The notes under the pieces: model-generated
What the model saw: only the letters and a program-made list of their open reading frames with translations
The model's database searches: none
What the model was told of the DNA's origin: nothing
Shown: piece after piece, positions 8,216 to 16,878 of the stretch
Position numbering within the stretch: the first letter of the stretch is position 1
Layout: every line of letters begins with the position of its first letter
Program-made: the position numbers and the translations under genes
Assembly: GCF_010233585.1 (NCBI RefSeq)
Contig: NZ_CP045997.1
Coordinates: 1,064,522-1,128,521, forward strand
DNA: 64,000 nucleotides
Source: Spirosoma endbachense
GTDB lineage: Bacteria; Bacteroidota; Bacteroidia; Cytophagales; Spirosomataceae
Direction: 5' to 3'

Positions 8216-10744
8216 TTAATCTCTCTTTTTATCCCTTGCTTTGATCCGGCAGGTGGCCAGATCGATGCCTCCGAACGTGTCTACGCCGGTACGGGCTTCC
8301 GGATCATAGCCGGTGTATTTCGTCACCGTAATCAGGTTAACCCCGCTGACATAAAGCCGGGCCGCTTTAATTTTGGCCACGTTAGCAATCGCCTTAGGCA
8401 GGTTGTAGCCTAACGTAATCGTTTTGACCCGCAGGTACGAACCATTTTCCAGCCACCGGTTCGATTGGAGCAGTTCGGACTTATTCGTTCCAGCGAAAGA
8501 CGGTACGTTCGTATTCTGATGATCTGGCGTCCAGCGATCCAGAATTCGGGTACTGGTTGCATCGGCATCCGATGAGGTGCGGTCCATGTACACACGAGAC
8601 AAGTTGCAGATCTGGTTTCCCGAAACACCCTGGATAAATACGTTCAAATCGAAATTGCTATAGGAAAATGTGTTCGTCCAGCCGTAGGTGAATTTTGGGA
8701 ACGTAGTGCCCATCGAGGTAATATCCTTGTCGTTGATCACCCCGTCGTTATTCTGATCGACGTATTTAGGCGAGCCGGGAATGGCACCGTATTTGGCTGC
8801 CTGATCGGCTTCAGTTGTACCCCAGGTGCCATTCTGACTGTATCCTTTCAATACACCCATCGGCTGACCAACCGTCAGAAAAATGGTATTGTCAAAATTG
8901 GGTAAGCCCGGTGCACCCAGCGTAATTTCGTCCCCACCCGACAGGGCAAGTACTTTATTCTGATTGATGGCTAGATTGGCATTCGAATTCCAGGTGAAGG
9001 ATCCCCGCACGGGTGTTCCGCCCAAACTTAGTTCGATTCCTTTGTTTTCTACCTGCCCCACATTTCTCAGCACCGACGTATAGCCTGAGGTGAGCGGAAG
9101 TGGTACGTTCAATAGAAGATCGCTTGTTTTTTTACGGTAGAGATCGACGGTGAACTCAATGCGATTATTCAACAACCCAACATCAAGACCAAGGTCCATT
9201 TGGGCTGTTTTTTTCCAACGTAAGTCTGGGTTTCCCTGTACGCCCAATGTAACCCCGGGCGATAGCGTCGAGCCGTTGATGGAGTAAGCCGAATAGGTAT
9301 TTAGTTGATCCAGTGATGTATAGGGCGCTACACCCTGGCTACCGGTCAGACCATAACTAACCCTCAGTTTCAGATTGCTGATCTGCGAAACGTTTTTGAA
9401 GAAGTCTTCATTGCTGATCCGCCAGGCCGCGGCTGCCGACGGGAAAAAGCCCCACTTATGGTCCTGACCAAATACCGAAGCCCCGTCGTAGCGGCTGGTA
9501 AAGCTGAGCAGGTAGCGATCATTGTAGGCGTAATTAATCCGGCCCATCACCGATTGAATCGTCTTGCTTGTCCGGTTTGAGGATGGATAATAGGGCGAGT
9601 TACCAAAGCCTAAGTTATTGTACGTCAGCGCATCAGTATTGAAACCTTTAGAGCCAGCAAAATTGTCGTTATATTCTTCACGCTGCTGTTCATACACGGC
9701 GGTAATCGACAGGTTATGTGCAGTACCAATGGTTTTCTGGTACGTTAGCTGGTTGGTGTTTTGCAACAGCATCCGTCGGCGGTTGGTAATACCTGCCTGC
9801 GCGTCGCCCACACCACCTGTTCCCTTCATATTGATGTAATAACTCTCTTCATCGTCGATCAGGCGGGCGGCACCCATGATCTGAGCCGTTAACTTCAGCG
9901 GCTGAATAGACCGGATTAGCCCCGATCTCCTGCCGGTTGGCATTCACAGATTCGGCATATTGACCAGCGGGCAATAAGTCCAGCTTTTTTCGAAGCGACT
10001 GCGATCCCACAAAGGTGTTTATCTGAACAACGGGCTTGCCAGTTGCTCTTTTTTGGTGGTAATCAGCAGTACGCCGTTAGCACCGCGTGAGCCGTAGATA
10101 GCCGTTGCCGACGCATCTTTCAGCACTTCAATATTTTCAATGTCGTTTGGATTCACGGACGACAGATCACCCCCGATAAAGCCGTTGATCACAACCAGTG
10201 GATCGTTCGACCCATTGATGGAGTTACTGCCGCGTATCCGAATGCTAACGCTGGCATTGGGGGAAGCATCATTATTCTGCACCACCACACCCGGCGACCG
10301 GCCCTGTAACGCCTGATCGACCCGAGCTACCGGAAAGCTTCTTAATTCTTTGGCTGAGACCGAGCCAATGGAGCCTGTAATATCACTTTTCCGCTGCGTT
10401 CCGTAACCCACCACCACCACTTCATTCAGGGTTTTGTCGTCGGTGCTCAGCACGACGTTCAGAACCGCCCGGCTTCCGGGTTTTTCTTCCTTCGCCTGAT
10501 ATCCGACGAAGGAGAAGACTAACGTAGCATCTGTCTGATCGACGCTGATTGTATACGCTCCACTACCGTCGGTAGTGGTCCCCTGCGAACTACCTTTCAC
10601 CACCACGTTGACACCGGGCAATTCATGGCCATCAGTATCTTTTACGTTCCCCTTTACGACCAATTTTTGGGCCAGGCTTTCCAAAACGGAAAGTAGAATA
10701 AGCCCCATCCATACGAACAGGTATAGGTTTTTCATTGCAACCAT
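8216..10744 (-). pseudogene. Decayed SusC/RagA TonB-dependent receptor
   Basis: Remnant of an outer-membrane glycan importer. The 5' part (10744-10019) encodes a signal peptide, a carboxypeptidase-D-like regulatory domain (GVNVVVKGSSQGTTTD) and a plug with EVVVVGYGTQRKSDITG and YGSRGANGVLLITTKK. A run of six A bases then breaks the frame; a seventh would restore RATGKPVVQINTFVGSQSL. That frame runs to about 9890 (NPVYSAAEV). The barrel resumes in another frame (LKLTAQIMGAARL), so roughly 150-200 codons of early barrel are missing by family length. At the 3' end the last strand is lost after GGIDLAT. No SusD follows; a VOC gene lies there instead. Confidence 0.88.
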
Positions 10745-11140
10745 TGGGTTTATTTAAACTGGAATTTCCCTGAATTAAGTAGGACAAATTTCAGTCGAAC
10801 GGTAGCAAATGAGATGGAGATTTAGGCTTATTTCTGGTAATTTTAGACATTTTCAGCTATTTGCGAATTTCGCTTCGACTGGCTAAAAATGGCTCAGAGC
10901 TGTTTTGGGAGGCATTTTATAGGCTAACCGGGAAGATGACCAATGGAAAAACTAATTAATTCCGGTCATCTCTTCGGAGTATTGTTGCTTCTTATCCGAC
11001 TAAGAAAAGTCTTAAACTAGGGATCGACAAGTCCGTTCTACAGCCACGGGCGTTTAAAGAGACAGTGAACTGGCAAGAATCTAGCGAGGAGAAGTGTCAA
11101 GGGAACTGGGTGGTTGGTACTGTCGTGAAAAGCAACTTTT
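10745..11140. other. Gene-free stretch between the SusC remnant and the IS110 element
   Basis: About 400 bp with no convincing gene. It would have held the promoter of the decayed SusC gene. It contains an inverted repeat, AGATGACC (10934-10941) and GGTCATCT (10964-10971) with a 22-nt AT-rich loop, which may be an old terminator. The outer end of the IS element probably lies near its right part but could not be placed. Confidence 0.5.
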
Positions 11141-11141
11141 G

Positions 11142-11163
11142 AGATAGGATTTTTTTCCTATCT
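11142..11163. terminator. Hairpin downstream of the IS110 transposase
   Basis: AGATAGGA (11142-11149) and TCCTATCT (11156-11163) form a perfect 8-bp stem around a loop of six T bases, 6 bp beyond the transposase stop codon. It may be a terminator for the transposase or part of the element end; the tail is not T-rich on the minus strand. Confidence 0.4.
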
Positions 11164-11168
11164 TTGGA

Positions 11169-12279
11169 CTACAAGTAGGACAACTCGGCTTCGGCTAATT
11201 GATCCTGTGTAGTCCCGCCGGTCGGGACTATTTTTTTATCCTTCTCGGCTCGGTTCGCCAAATACTCAGGGTCATAGTCGACTCCGTGACGCCACAAGGC
11301 GTAGGTCATTAGCAGTAATCGCTTCTGAACGGCCACGTAAGCTTTCATCTTGATGCCGCTCCGTTCGTAGACCCGATCATACAGGGCTTTACAAGTTGGC
11401 TCCTTGAAGCGAACGGCATTGAAGGCGGGCATGTGCAGGATTCGACGAAGGCGGCTGTTACCCTTCTTGGAGATGCGGGTTTTGCCGGTATGGTTACCAG
11501 ACTGGTTCTCTACCACATCGTAGCCTGCATAACTCACTAGGTGCCGCTGATTGGTGAAGCCCTCGAAGCCGTTAGTTTCGGCTATCAGCACCGCTACCGA
11601 TAACAGGGCAAGACCTTTGATCTTGACTAAGCCCTCGATGCGGGGTTTGAGGATGGGGTCTTCCTCAATGAGTTGAGCAATGGCTTGCTCCAAAGCGGTC
11701 AGTTGTTGGTCATATACATTGACCAGGTTAGTGAGTTGCTTGGTGATAAAGCCATTATCAAAGGCGCTATGAGATAGGGCATGTTGCTGATTGGTAGATT
11801 GGGTCTTTAATTCCTGCAATCGCTGGTGCTGTCGGGTTAATAGACGAAGGGCATAAAGATTTTTAGACAGCGGTTTCCAGACCGGCAGTTGCTGTTCCAG
11901 ACCCATGCGGGACAAACCTTGGGCGTCGATTTTGTCGTTCTTGGACAGCGCCGGCTGCCCGGTTGTAGCCCAGACTCTTGAGATAGTACTTAGCCTTGTT
12001 GGGTAAGAGAATACTGACCGGTTGATCCTGCTGATGGAGATACCAGGCAACCGCTTCGTGATAGACCCCTGTGGACTCCATAAGGTATGTCAAGGGTAAG
12101 TCAAGCTTACGATGACGGGCTACCCAAGTAATTAAGGTGGCAAAGCCAGTGGATTTATTGGGTAGTTTGGTTGTTCCCTTGACCGTTACACGGCCTGTGG
12201 ACTCCATCACCGATAAACAAACCTGAAGCGTGTCTTTGCTGATGTCCAGCCCCACGCAGTACCGTAGAAAAGAAGTCAT
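11169..12279 (-). pseudogene. IS110 family transposase, frameshifted
   Basis: DEDD-type transposase (DNA-bridging recombinase) broken into two frames. The N-terminal RuvC-like part starts at the ATG at 12277-12279 (VGLDISKDTLQVCL, with the first catalytic Asp, and MESTGVYHEAVAWYL). It runs to NKAKYYLKSLGYN and then leaves frame. The second part resumes with SKNDKIDAQGLSRMG, the rest of the DEDD domain, and continues through a coiled coil (LEQAIAQLIEEDPIL) into the C-terminal Tnp domain (IKGLALLSVAVLIAE, then GNSRLRRILHMPAF with its conserved Ser/Arg region). An extra GC-rich stretch of about 10-16 nt (around 11940-11975) explains the break. The element is probably not autonomous. Confidence 0.88.
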
Positions 12280-12600
12280 AACAAAGGGGATAAAAAAGTG
12301 AAACATGAACCTGACTACTTTCCTGGCCCTGGCACATCGATGGCAGATAACGGCTTCAAGCCGCGTCTATGGGTACTGTCGGAGCTTATTGGAAAGCGAC
12401 AAGGGAGCCAGCACAACCAGCCTAATCAAGATCACCGGAGGGTGTCTCAGCGGCCGACCCGAGGTACTGGCTACCTGTGTCAGGTCTTACTCAAAAATTG
12501 CACTTTTTCGAACAACCTCCAATCAAAACAAAGATATGAGCGGCCGACCGTTGGCATACCAGCCGCCAACAGTACACCGCTGCATCCTTGGTATAGTTTA
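12280..12600 (-). ncRNA. Candidate bridge-RNA region of the IS110 element
   Basis: This is about 320 bp without a supported gene, directly upstream of the transposase. In IS110-group elements this position encodes a structured guide RNA with target- and donor-binding loops. I could find short stems but not define loops or ends, so this is placement by family rule only. Confidence 0.3.
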
Positions 12601-12699
12601 GAAATAATTGGCCTTTTCAACAATCAACTTTGGACTTTTTAACAAACTAACATCCCGTTTCATGATTGAACTTTGCCGTATCAACATGTCAATCATAAA

Positions 12700-13728
12700 A
12701 TGGAAAATAAACAAACCGTATTGGTAACGGGAGGTTCGGGCTTTATTGCTACTTATTGCATCATGGCTTTGCTCAGGGAGGGGTATAAAGTAAAAGCTAC
12801 ACTGCGTTCACTTAAAAAAGCTGAATTGGTAAAACAAATGCTCAAACAAGGCGGTCTTCATTCCGTCGACGATTTATCATTCGTAGAAGCTGATTTACAG
12901 AATGAACCAAGTTGGGAAAAAGCAACCAAAGGCTGCCAGTATGTTATACACGTCGCTTCACCAACACCGCATACGGAGGCAAAAACGGAGGATGATTTCG
13001 TTGTCCCGGCAAGAAATGGGGTCCTTTTTGTGTTGCGGGCAGCTAAAAAAGAGGGCGTAAAACGAGTGGTACTTACGTCGGCTTTTGGTGCCGTGGGGTT
13101 TGGTACCGTAAAAACCACGCCGTATACAGAGGAAGACTGGACAGTGTTGAACGATACGGTATTCCCCTATCAAAAATCGAAAACCATTTCTGAAAAAGCA
13201 GCCTGGGATTTTATCAAAAATGAAGGTGCCGGAATGGAACTGGCCGTGGTCAATCCTACCGGAGTGCTGGGCCCCGTTTTGTCGGACGATTTTTCGCATT
13301 CCATTCAGAATATCAAACAAATGCTGAATGGGGATATGAAAGCCTGTCCTAAGCTAATTTCGGGCTACGTAGATGTCCGTGACGTTGCCGACTTGCATGT
13401 GAAAGCCATGACCATGCCCCAGGCAAGCGGGCAACGCTTTATAGCAGTGGCAGGCGAAGGATTTTCTCTGTTGGATACGGCCAATGTGCTCAGAAAAAAT
13501 CTGGGAGAAAAAGCAGCGAAAGTTCCAACCAGAGAATTACCGAATTGGCTCATTAAACTGTTGGCCCTATTCATTCCGAAACTGAAAGCGGTTGAACCGT
13601 ATTTAGGCATGATCAAAAGAGCAAGCAGTGAAAAAGCAATTACCCAATTAGGCTGGAAGCCTCGCTCTACCGAAGACGCCATTTTGGCGACGGCGACTAG
13701 TTTAATCAAATTAAGTATTGTCAACTAA
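12700..13728 (+). CDS. NAD(P)-dependent epimerase/aldehyde reductase (extended SDR)
   Basis: Extended short-chain dehydrogenase of 342 residues resembling dihydroflavonol-4-reductase and methylglyoxal/aldehyde reductases. VLVTGGSGFIATY binds the cofactor near residue 8. KATLRSL follows the second strand, where NADPH-preferring members carry Arg. HVASPTPH and the catalytic YQKSK (near 155) follow, then NPTGVLGP. The ATG at 12700 is used; an earlier TTG is unlikely. Six bases separate its stop from the next start, and the third gene overlaps the second, so these three form an operon. AT content is higher than in the PULs, which may mean transfer. Confidence 0.88.
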   Translation: MENKQTVLVTGGSGFIATYCIMALLREGYKVKATLRSLKKAELVKQMLKQGGLHSVDDLSFVEADLQNEPSWEKATKGCQYVIHVASPTPHTEAKTEDDFVVPARNGVLFVLRAAKKEGVKRVVLTSAFGAVGFGTVKTTPYTEEDWTVLNDTVFPYQKSKTISEKAAWDFIKNEGAGMELAVVNPTGVLGPVLSDDFSHSIQNIKQMLNGDMKACPKLISGYVDVRDVADLHVKAMTMPQASGQRFIAVAGEGFSLLDTANVLRKNLGEKAAKVPTRELPNWLIKLLALFIPKLKAVEPYLGMIKRASSEKAITQLGWKPRSTEDAILATATSLIKLSIVN

Positions 13729-13734
13729 ACAGCT

Positions 13735-14391
13735 ATGAAACTAATCATTACCGGTGCTGCCGGATTAGTTGGCGAAGGCGTTTTGCTGGTTTGCCTGGAA
13801 AACCCTGTAGTGACCGAAGTGCTGGTCATTAACAGAAGGCCACTGGGCCGTAAACACGAAAAGCTAAACGAGCTGATCGTAACTGATTTTTCAGAAATCA
13901 AAAATTACAGTGAGCGCCTGAAAAACTATGATGCTTGCTTTTTTTGTGCCGGTGCCAGTGCGGTTGGCGAAAATGAAGCATCGTTTACAAAAAAGACGTA
14001 TGATTTTGTGGTTCCGTTTGCCAAAACGCTTTCCGACATCAATTCGCAACTGGTTTTCATTTATGTTTCGGGAAACCGTACCGATAGCACCGAGCGGGGA
14101 AACGTAATGTGGGCCAGAGTAAAAGGGCGAACCGAAAATGCGTTGCTGAAACTACCGTTTAAAGCGGTGTACAATTTTCGTCCTGGCTTTATGAAACCGG
14201 TCAAAGGGCAGCAGAACGTTCGGCTGATTTATCGCGTTTTCGAAGCGTTAAATCCTTTATGGCTATCCATTTTACCCAATTGGACCTGTACCATGCGGGA
14301 AGTAGGTCTGGCCATGATTAACTGCGTATCCAGAGGATACGATAAAGCTATTTTAGAAGTACAGGATATAAAATTGCAGGCGAAGCCATGA
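13735..14391 (+). CDS. NAD(P)-binding epimerase-like protein
   Basis: Protein of 218 residues with an N-terminal Rossmann motif (LIITGAAGLVGEGVLLVCL) and FFCAGASAV in place of the usual NAAG. It belongs with the atypical SDR/NmrA-like proteins, which bind NAD(P) as reductases or redox sensors. FIYVSGNRTD and FRPGFMKP are conserved in this group. The stop overlaps the start of the AraC gene (ATGA), showing translational coupling. The substrate is unknown. Confidence 0.8.
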   Translation: MKLIITGAAGLVGEGVLLVCLENPVVTEVLVINRRPLGRKHEKLNELIVTDFSEIKNYSERLKNYDACFFCAGASAVGENEASFTKKTYDFVVPFAKTLSDINSQLVFIYVSGNRTDSTERGNVMWARVKGRTENALLKLPFKAVYNFRPGFMKPVKGQQNVRLIYRVFEALNPLWLSILPNWTCTMREVGLAMINCVSRGYDKAILEVQDIKLQAKP

Positions 14392-15194
14392 AAATAACGG
14401 AAATAAAATCGTGTTTTGTTGGCCCTGCTCTTTCACCAGAGCAATTCGTTGCCGAACATTTCTTTATATTTCTGGCAAAAGGACTCATGAACGGATATGA
14501 CGGCACTAAACACTATATACTTAGGCCCGGTGAAAGCTGCCTGGTTCGCAAAAACAGACTGGCCCGCTATAACAAAGTAAAAGAGAATAACGAGTTTGAA
14601 AAAGTCGTCTTCATTTTTGATGAATCCTTTTTAAAAAATTTCCAGAAAAAGCACATCATAACGTTTCAAAAGCACTCATCCAGGGACGCTTTTATCCGGC
14701 TCAAAAAAGACAAACTACTCAACAGCTTTCTGCTGTCGCTCGAGCCTTATTACAATGAGTCCGGAATGGTCAGCGCCACTTTTTCTGACTTAAAACGAGA
14801 AGAATTGCTGCTTATCCTATTGGCATTGCATCCCGACTTGTCGGATATATTGTTCGATTATGGGGTTCCGGGCCGGGTAGATCTGGAAGCATTTATGCAA
14901 AAGAATTATAAATTCAACGTAAATCTGGAACGCTTTGCCTTTCTGACCGGGCGCAGTTTGTCGGCCTTCAAACGAGATTTCAAAAGTATCTTTGATGAAA
15001 CGCCCAATCGTTGGCTAGTGAAACGGCGGTTGCAGGAAGCCCGTTTCCTGATTGAAGAAAAGGGCCACAAACCCACCGATATCTACCAGGATTTAGGCTT
15101 CGAAGATTTGTCGCATTTTTCGTTTGTGTTTAAAAAGGAGTTTGGAACAACCGCAACAACGCTTTATGAACAGGGGATGCTTATCCGCTGCTAA
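14388..15194 (+). CDS. AraC family transcriptional regulator
   Basis: Transcription factor of 268 residues with a cupin-like N-terminal part (YILRPGESCLVRKNRLARYNK near residue 45) and a C-terminal AraC domain from about 165. ERFAFLTGRSLSAFKRDFKSI is the first HTH; PTDIYQDLGFEDLSHFSFVFKKEFG is the second. The start overlaps the stop of the epimerase-like gene by four bases, so it is the last gene of the operon starting at 12700 and probably regulates it. It is not a close relative of the AraC proteins at 6616 and 35212. Confidence 0.9.
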   Translation: MKITEIKSCFVGPALSPEQFVAEHFFIFLAKGLMNGYDGTKHYILRPGESCLVRKNRLARYNKVKENNEFEKVVFIFDESFLKNFQKKHIITFQKHSSRDAFIRLKKDKLLNSFLLSLEPYYNESGMVSATFSDLKREELLLILLALHPDLSDILFDYGVPGRVDLEAFMQKNYKFNVNLERFAFLTGRSLSAFKRDFKSIFDETPNRWLVKRRLQEARFLIEEKGHKPTDIYQDLGFEDLSHFSFVFKKEFGTTATTLYEQGMLIRC

Positions 15195-15462
15195 CAAGAT
15201 GAGACTAATGGCGGCTGAAGGGCTTGACTAAGCCTTTGTACTAGACGCGACTGGCATGCCAACGATCGGCCACTGCCGCCCAATTCACCTGACACCTGAT
15301 TACTGCCACAAACAGATTAAAGCCACAGGATTTATATTCTCAAAATACATTCATTTCGTACGACAACTATTTATCTGTCATGCTAAATTGGGGTGCATAC
15401 GACAGTCTTGGCTGAACTTGACTACAAATCAGATATTAGGTACTGTTAACTAGCTTCTAAGT
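15195..15462. other. Gene-free stretch
   Basis: No supported gene. A weak 7-bp stem (AGGGCTT/AAGCCTT) lies just after the AraC stop codon and may act as a terminator. The open frame at 15256-15453 has no recognisable features and I do not call it. Confidence 0.4.
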
Positions 15463-15704
15463 CCTTTACTTCCTCTTCAAACTGTCTAGAAATTGACTCG
15501 GCGATTTACCAAACTCTTTCTTGAATACTTTACTGAAATAGGAAGGGTCCTGAAAGCTGACCCGGTAGGCTACGTCGCTGAGCGGTACATCTTCTTCGGT
15601 CATGAGCTGGACGGATTTTTCAGCCGGAAGGTGCGGATGAATTCGACAATCGACTGGCCAGTAATGCTTTTAATCTTCTGGAATAAGCTCGTTTTGCTCA
15701 CCCC
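15463..15704 (-). repeat. Second copy of the hybrid-regulator 3' end (direct repeat, copy 1)
   Basis: 242 bp nearly identical to 16636-16878, in the same orientation. I see three substitutions within the coding part, all silent (Leu codon CTA for CTG, Arg codon CGG for CGA, stop TAA for TGA), and one missing T in a T6 run that would frameshift the AraC domain. It encodes only the C-terminal two-thirds of an AraC domain, so it is a gene fragment. With copy 2 it brackets the Rpn gene. Confidence 0.92.
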
Positions 15705-15771
15705 GAATTCTTTCAGGTGAGGCAAGTGGCTTACAAGTAGGCTTTTTAAGCGTTTCCGATAACTTTGCTTC

Positions 15772-16626
15772 ATGGAGAATAGTATATACATTCCTATTAT
15801 TTCAGATTACGGCTTTAAAACCACTTTCGGTAATGAAGCTGACAGTTTATTCCTTCGAATAGCATTACAGGCACTTATCAAATCTGATACGCGCATCCGA
15901 GAAGTCAAGTTTGATAAAAATTCGTTCGAGGCACTTACTGTCGACAGTAGAAGTGGCATTTTTGACCTAGCCTGCACCGACGAAAATGGCAATCAGTTCA
16001 TTGTCGAGATGCAATTAGGGCAGGCACCGCATTTTGTGCAACGCCTGAAATTCTATGCTTTGCACAAGTTCAATACCCTAGTGGAACGGGGCGAGTTCGA
16101 TTATGCTAACTTACCCAAACTTTATGCTATTGCGATTCTGGAAAAGAACATTCTGCCAACGGCTCATTTTCATACAATAGCCAATTTACGGAGCCAACAG
16201 AATGAAATCATTGACCACCAAATGACGTTTATCATCGTAGAATTGGCTAAGTTTACTAAGCAAGTCGCTGAAATAGAAACTGATCTAGAGAAACTGGTTT
16301 ATACCATGAAGACGCTCCACACGACCGAGCCCACGCAGTACCCGGCTTTTTGGGATGAGGAATGGCTTAAGCGAGCAATTGATGAACTGGATACGCGTAA
16401 GATGACACCCGAAGAGCGTGCCTATTTTGCGCGTGTGACAGCAGCCAATGCCGAAGCAGTAAAAGCTGAAAAACAAAAGATTCGGGAAGCAGTCGAACAG
16501 AAAGAAATTGAGACTGTTACAAAAGCCTTAAGGCGGGGAAAACTTACCCTTGACGAAATAGCTGAAGATAGCGGTGTTTCAATGGATTTTGTTCTTTACA
16601 TTCAACGAAATCTATCTGCCAGTTAG
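15772..16626 (+). CDS. Rpn family recombination-promoting nuclease/putative transposase (PD-(D/E)XK)
   Basis: Protein of 284 residues of the Rpn (PDDEXK_2) family, whose studied members cut DNA and raise recombination. The start MENSIYIPIISDYGFKTTFG is the usual family opening. The active site is visible as the Asp of GIFDLACTDENG and the Glu and Gln of FIVEMQ near residues 65-83. The C-terminal part is charged and helical (EAVKAEKQKIREAVEQKEIE) and ends in a short helix-turn-helix-like piece. It lies between two 98%-identical copies of a regulator 3' end. Its base composition is more AT-rich than the flanks. Confidence 0.88.
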   Translation: MENSIYIPIISDYGFKTTFGNEADSLFLRIALQALIKSDTRIREVKFDKNSFEALTVDSRSGIFDLACTDENGNQFIVEMQLGQAPHFVQRLKFYALHKFNTLVERGEFDYANLPKLYAIAILEKNILPTAHFHTIANLRSQQNEIIDHQMTFIIVELAKFTKQVAEIETDLEKLVYTMKTLHTTEPTQYPAFWDEEWLKRAIDELDTRKMTPEERAYFARVTAANAEAVKAEKQKIREAVEQKEIETVTKALRRGKLTLDEIAEDSGVSMDFVLYIQRNLSAS

Positions 16627-16635
16627 CAGTATTCC

Positions 16636-16878
16636 CCTTCACTTCCTCTTCAAACTGTCCAGAAATTGACTCGGCGATTTACCAAACTCTTTCTTGAATA
16701 CTTTACTGAAATAGGAAGGGTCCTGAAAGCTGACCCGGTAGGCTACGTCGCTGAGCGGTACATCTTCTTCGGTCATGAGCTGGACGGATTTTTTCAGTCG
16801 GAAGGTGCGGATGAATTCGACAATCGACTGGCCAGTAATGCTTTTAATCTTCTGGAATAAGCTCGTTTTGCTCACCCC
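16636..16878 (-). repeat. Direct repeat copy 2, 3' end of the hybrid regulator
   Basis: This is the copy still attached to the regulator gene; it matches 15463-15704 with about four differences. Both edges are sharp: beyond the CACCCC at the inner edge and the CCTT at the outer edge the sequences are unrelated. Confidence 0.92.

Larger units (their letters stand above)
11142..12600 (-). mobile_element. IS110-family insertion sequence (boundaries approximate)
   Basis: The element is recognised from its transposase. IS110 elements lack terminal inverted repeats and usually make no target duplication, so the ends are estimates. The non-coding stretch upstream of the transposase start (12280 to about 12600) is where IS110-group elements encode their bridge RNA. 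It contains two copies of AGCGGCCGACC (12449-12459 and 12539-12549) and a GTTGGC/GCCAAC stem (12550-12555/12565-12570). The element sits between a decayed SusC gene and an epimerase-like gene. Confidence 0.6.

Noticed and set aside
10777..11183. AAGTAGGACAA at 10777-10787 and 11173-11183 as possible IS target duplication or ends
   Set aside because: The second copy lies inside the transposase 3' end, IS110 elements make no such duplications, and an 11-bp match between two sites can occur by chance.
12298..12642. Plus-strand open frames opposite the IS110 leader
   Set aside because: They cover the expected bridge-RNA region and show no protein-like conservation.
15256..15453. Open frame of 65 codons after the AraC gene
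   Set aside because: No start signal, no recognisable domain, and composition like intergenic DNA.
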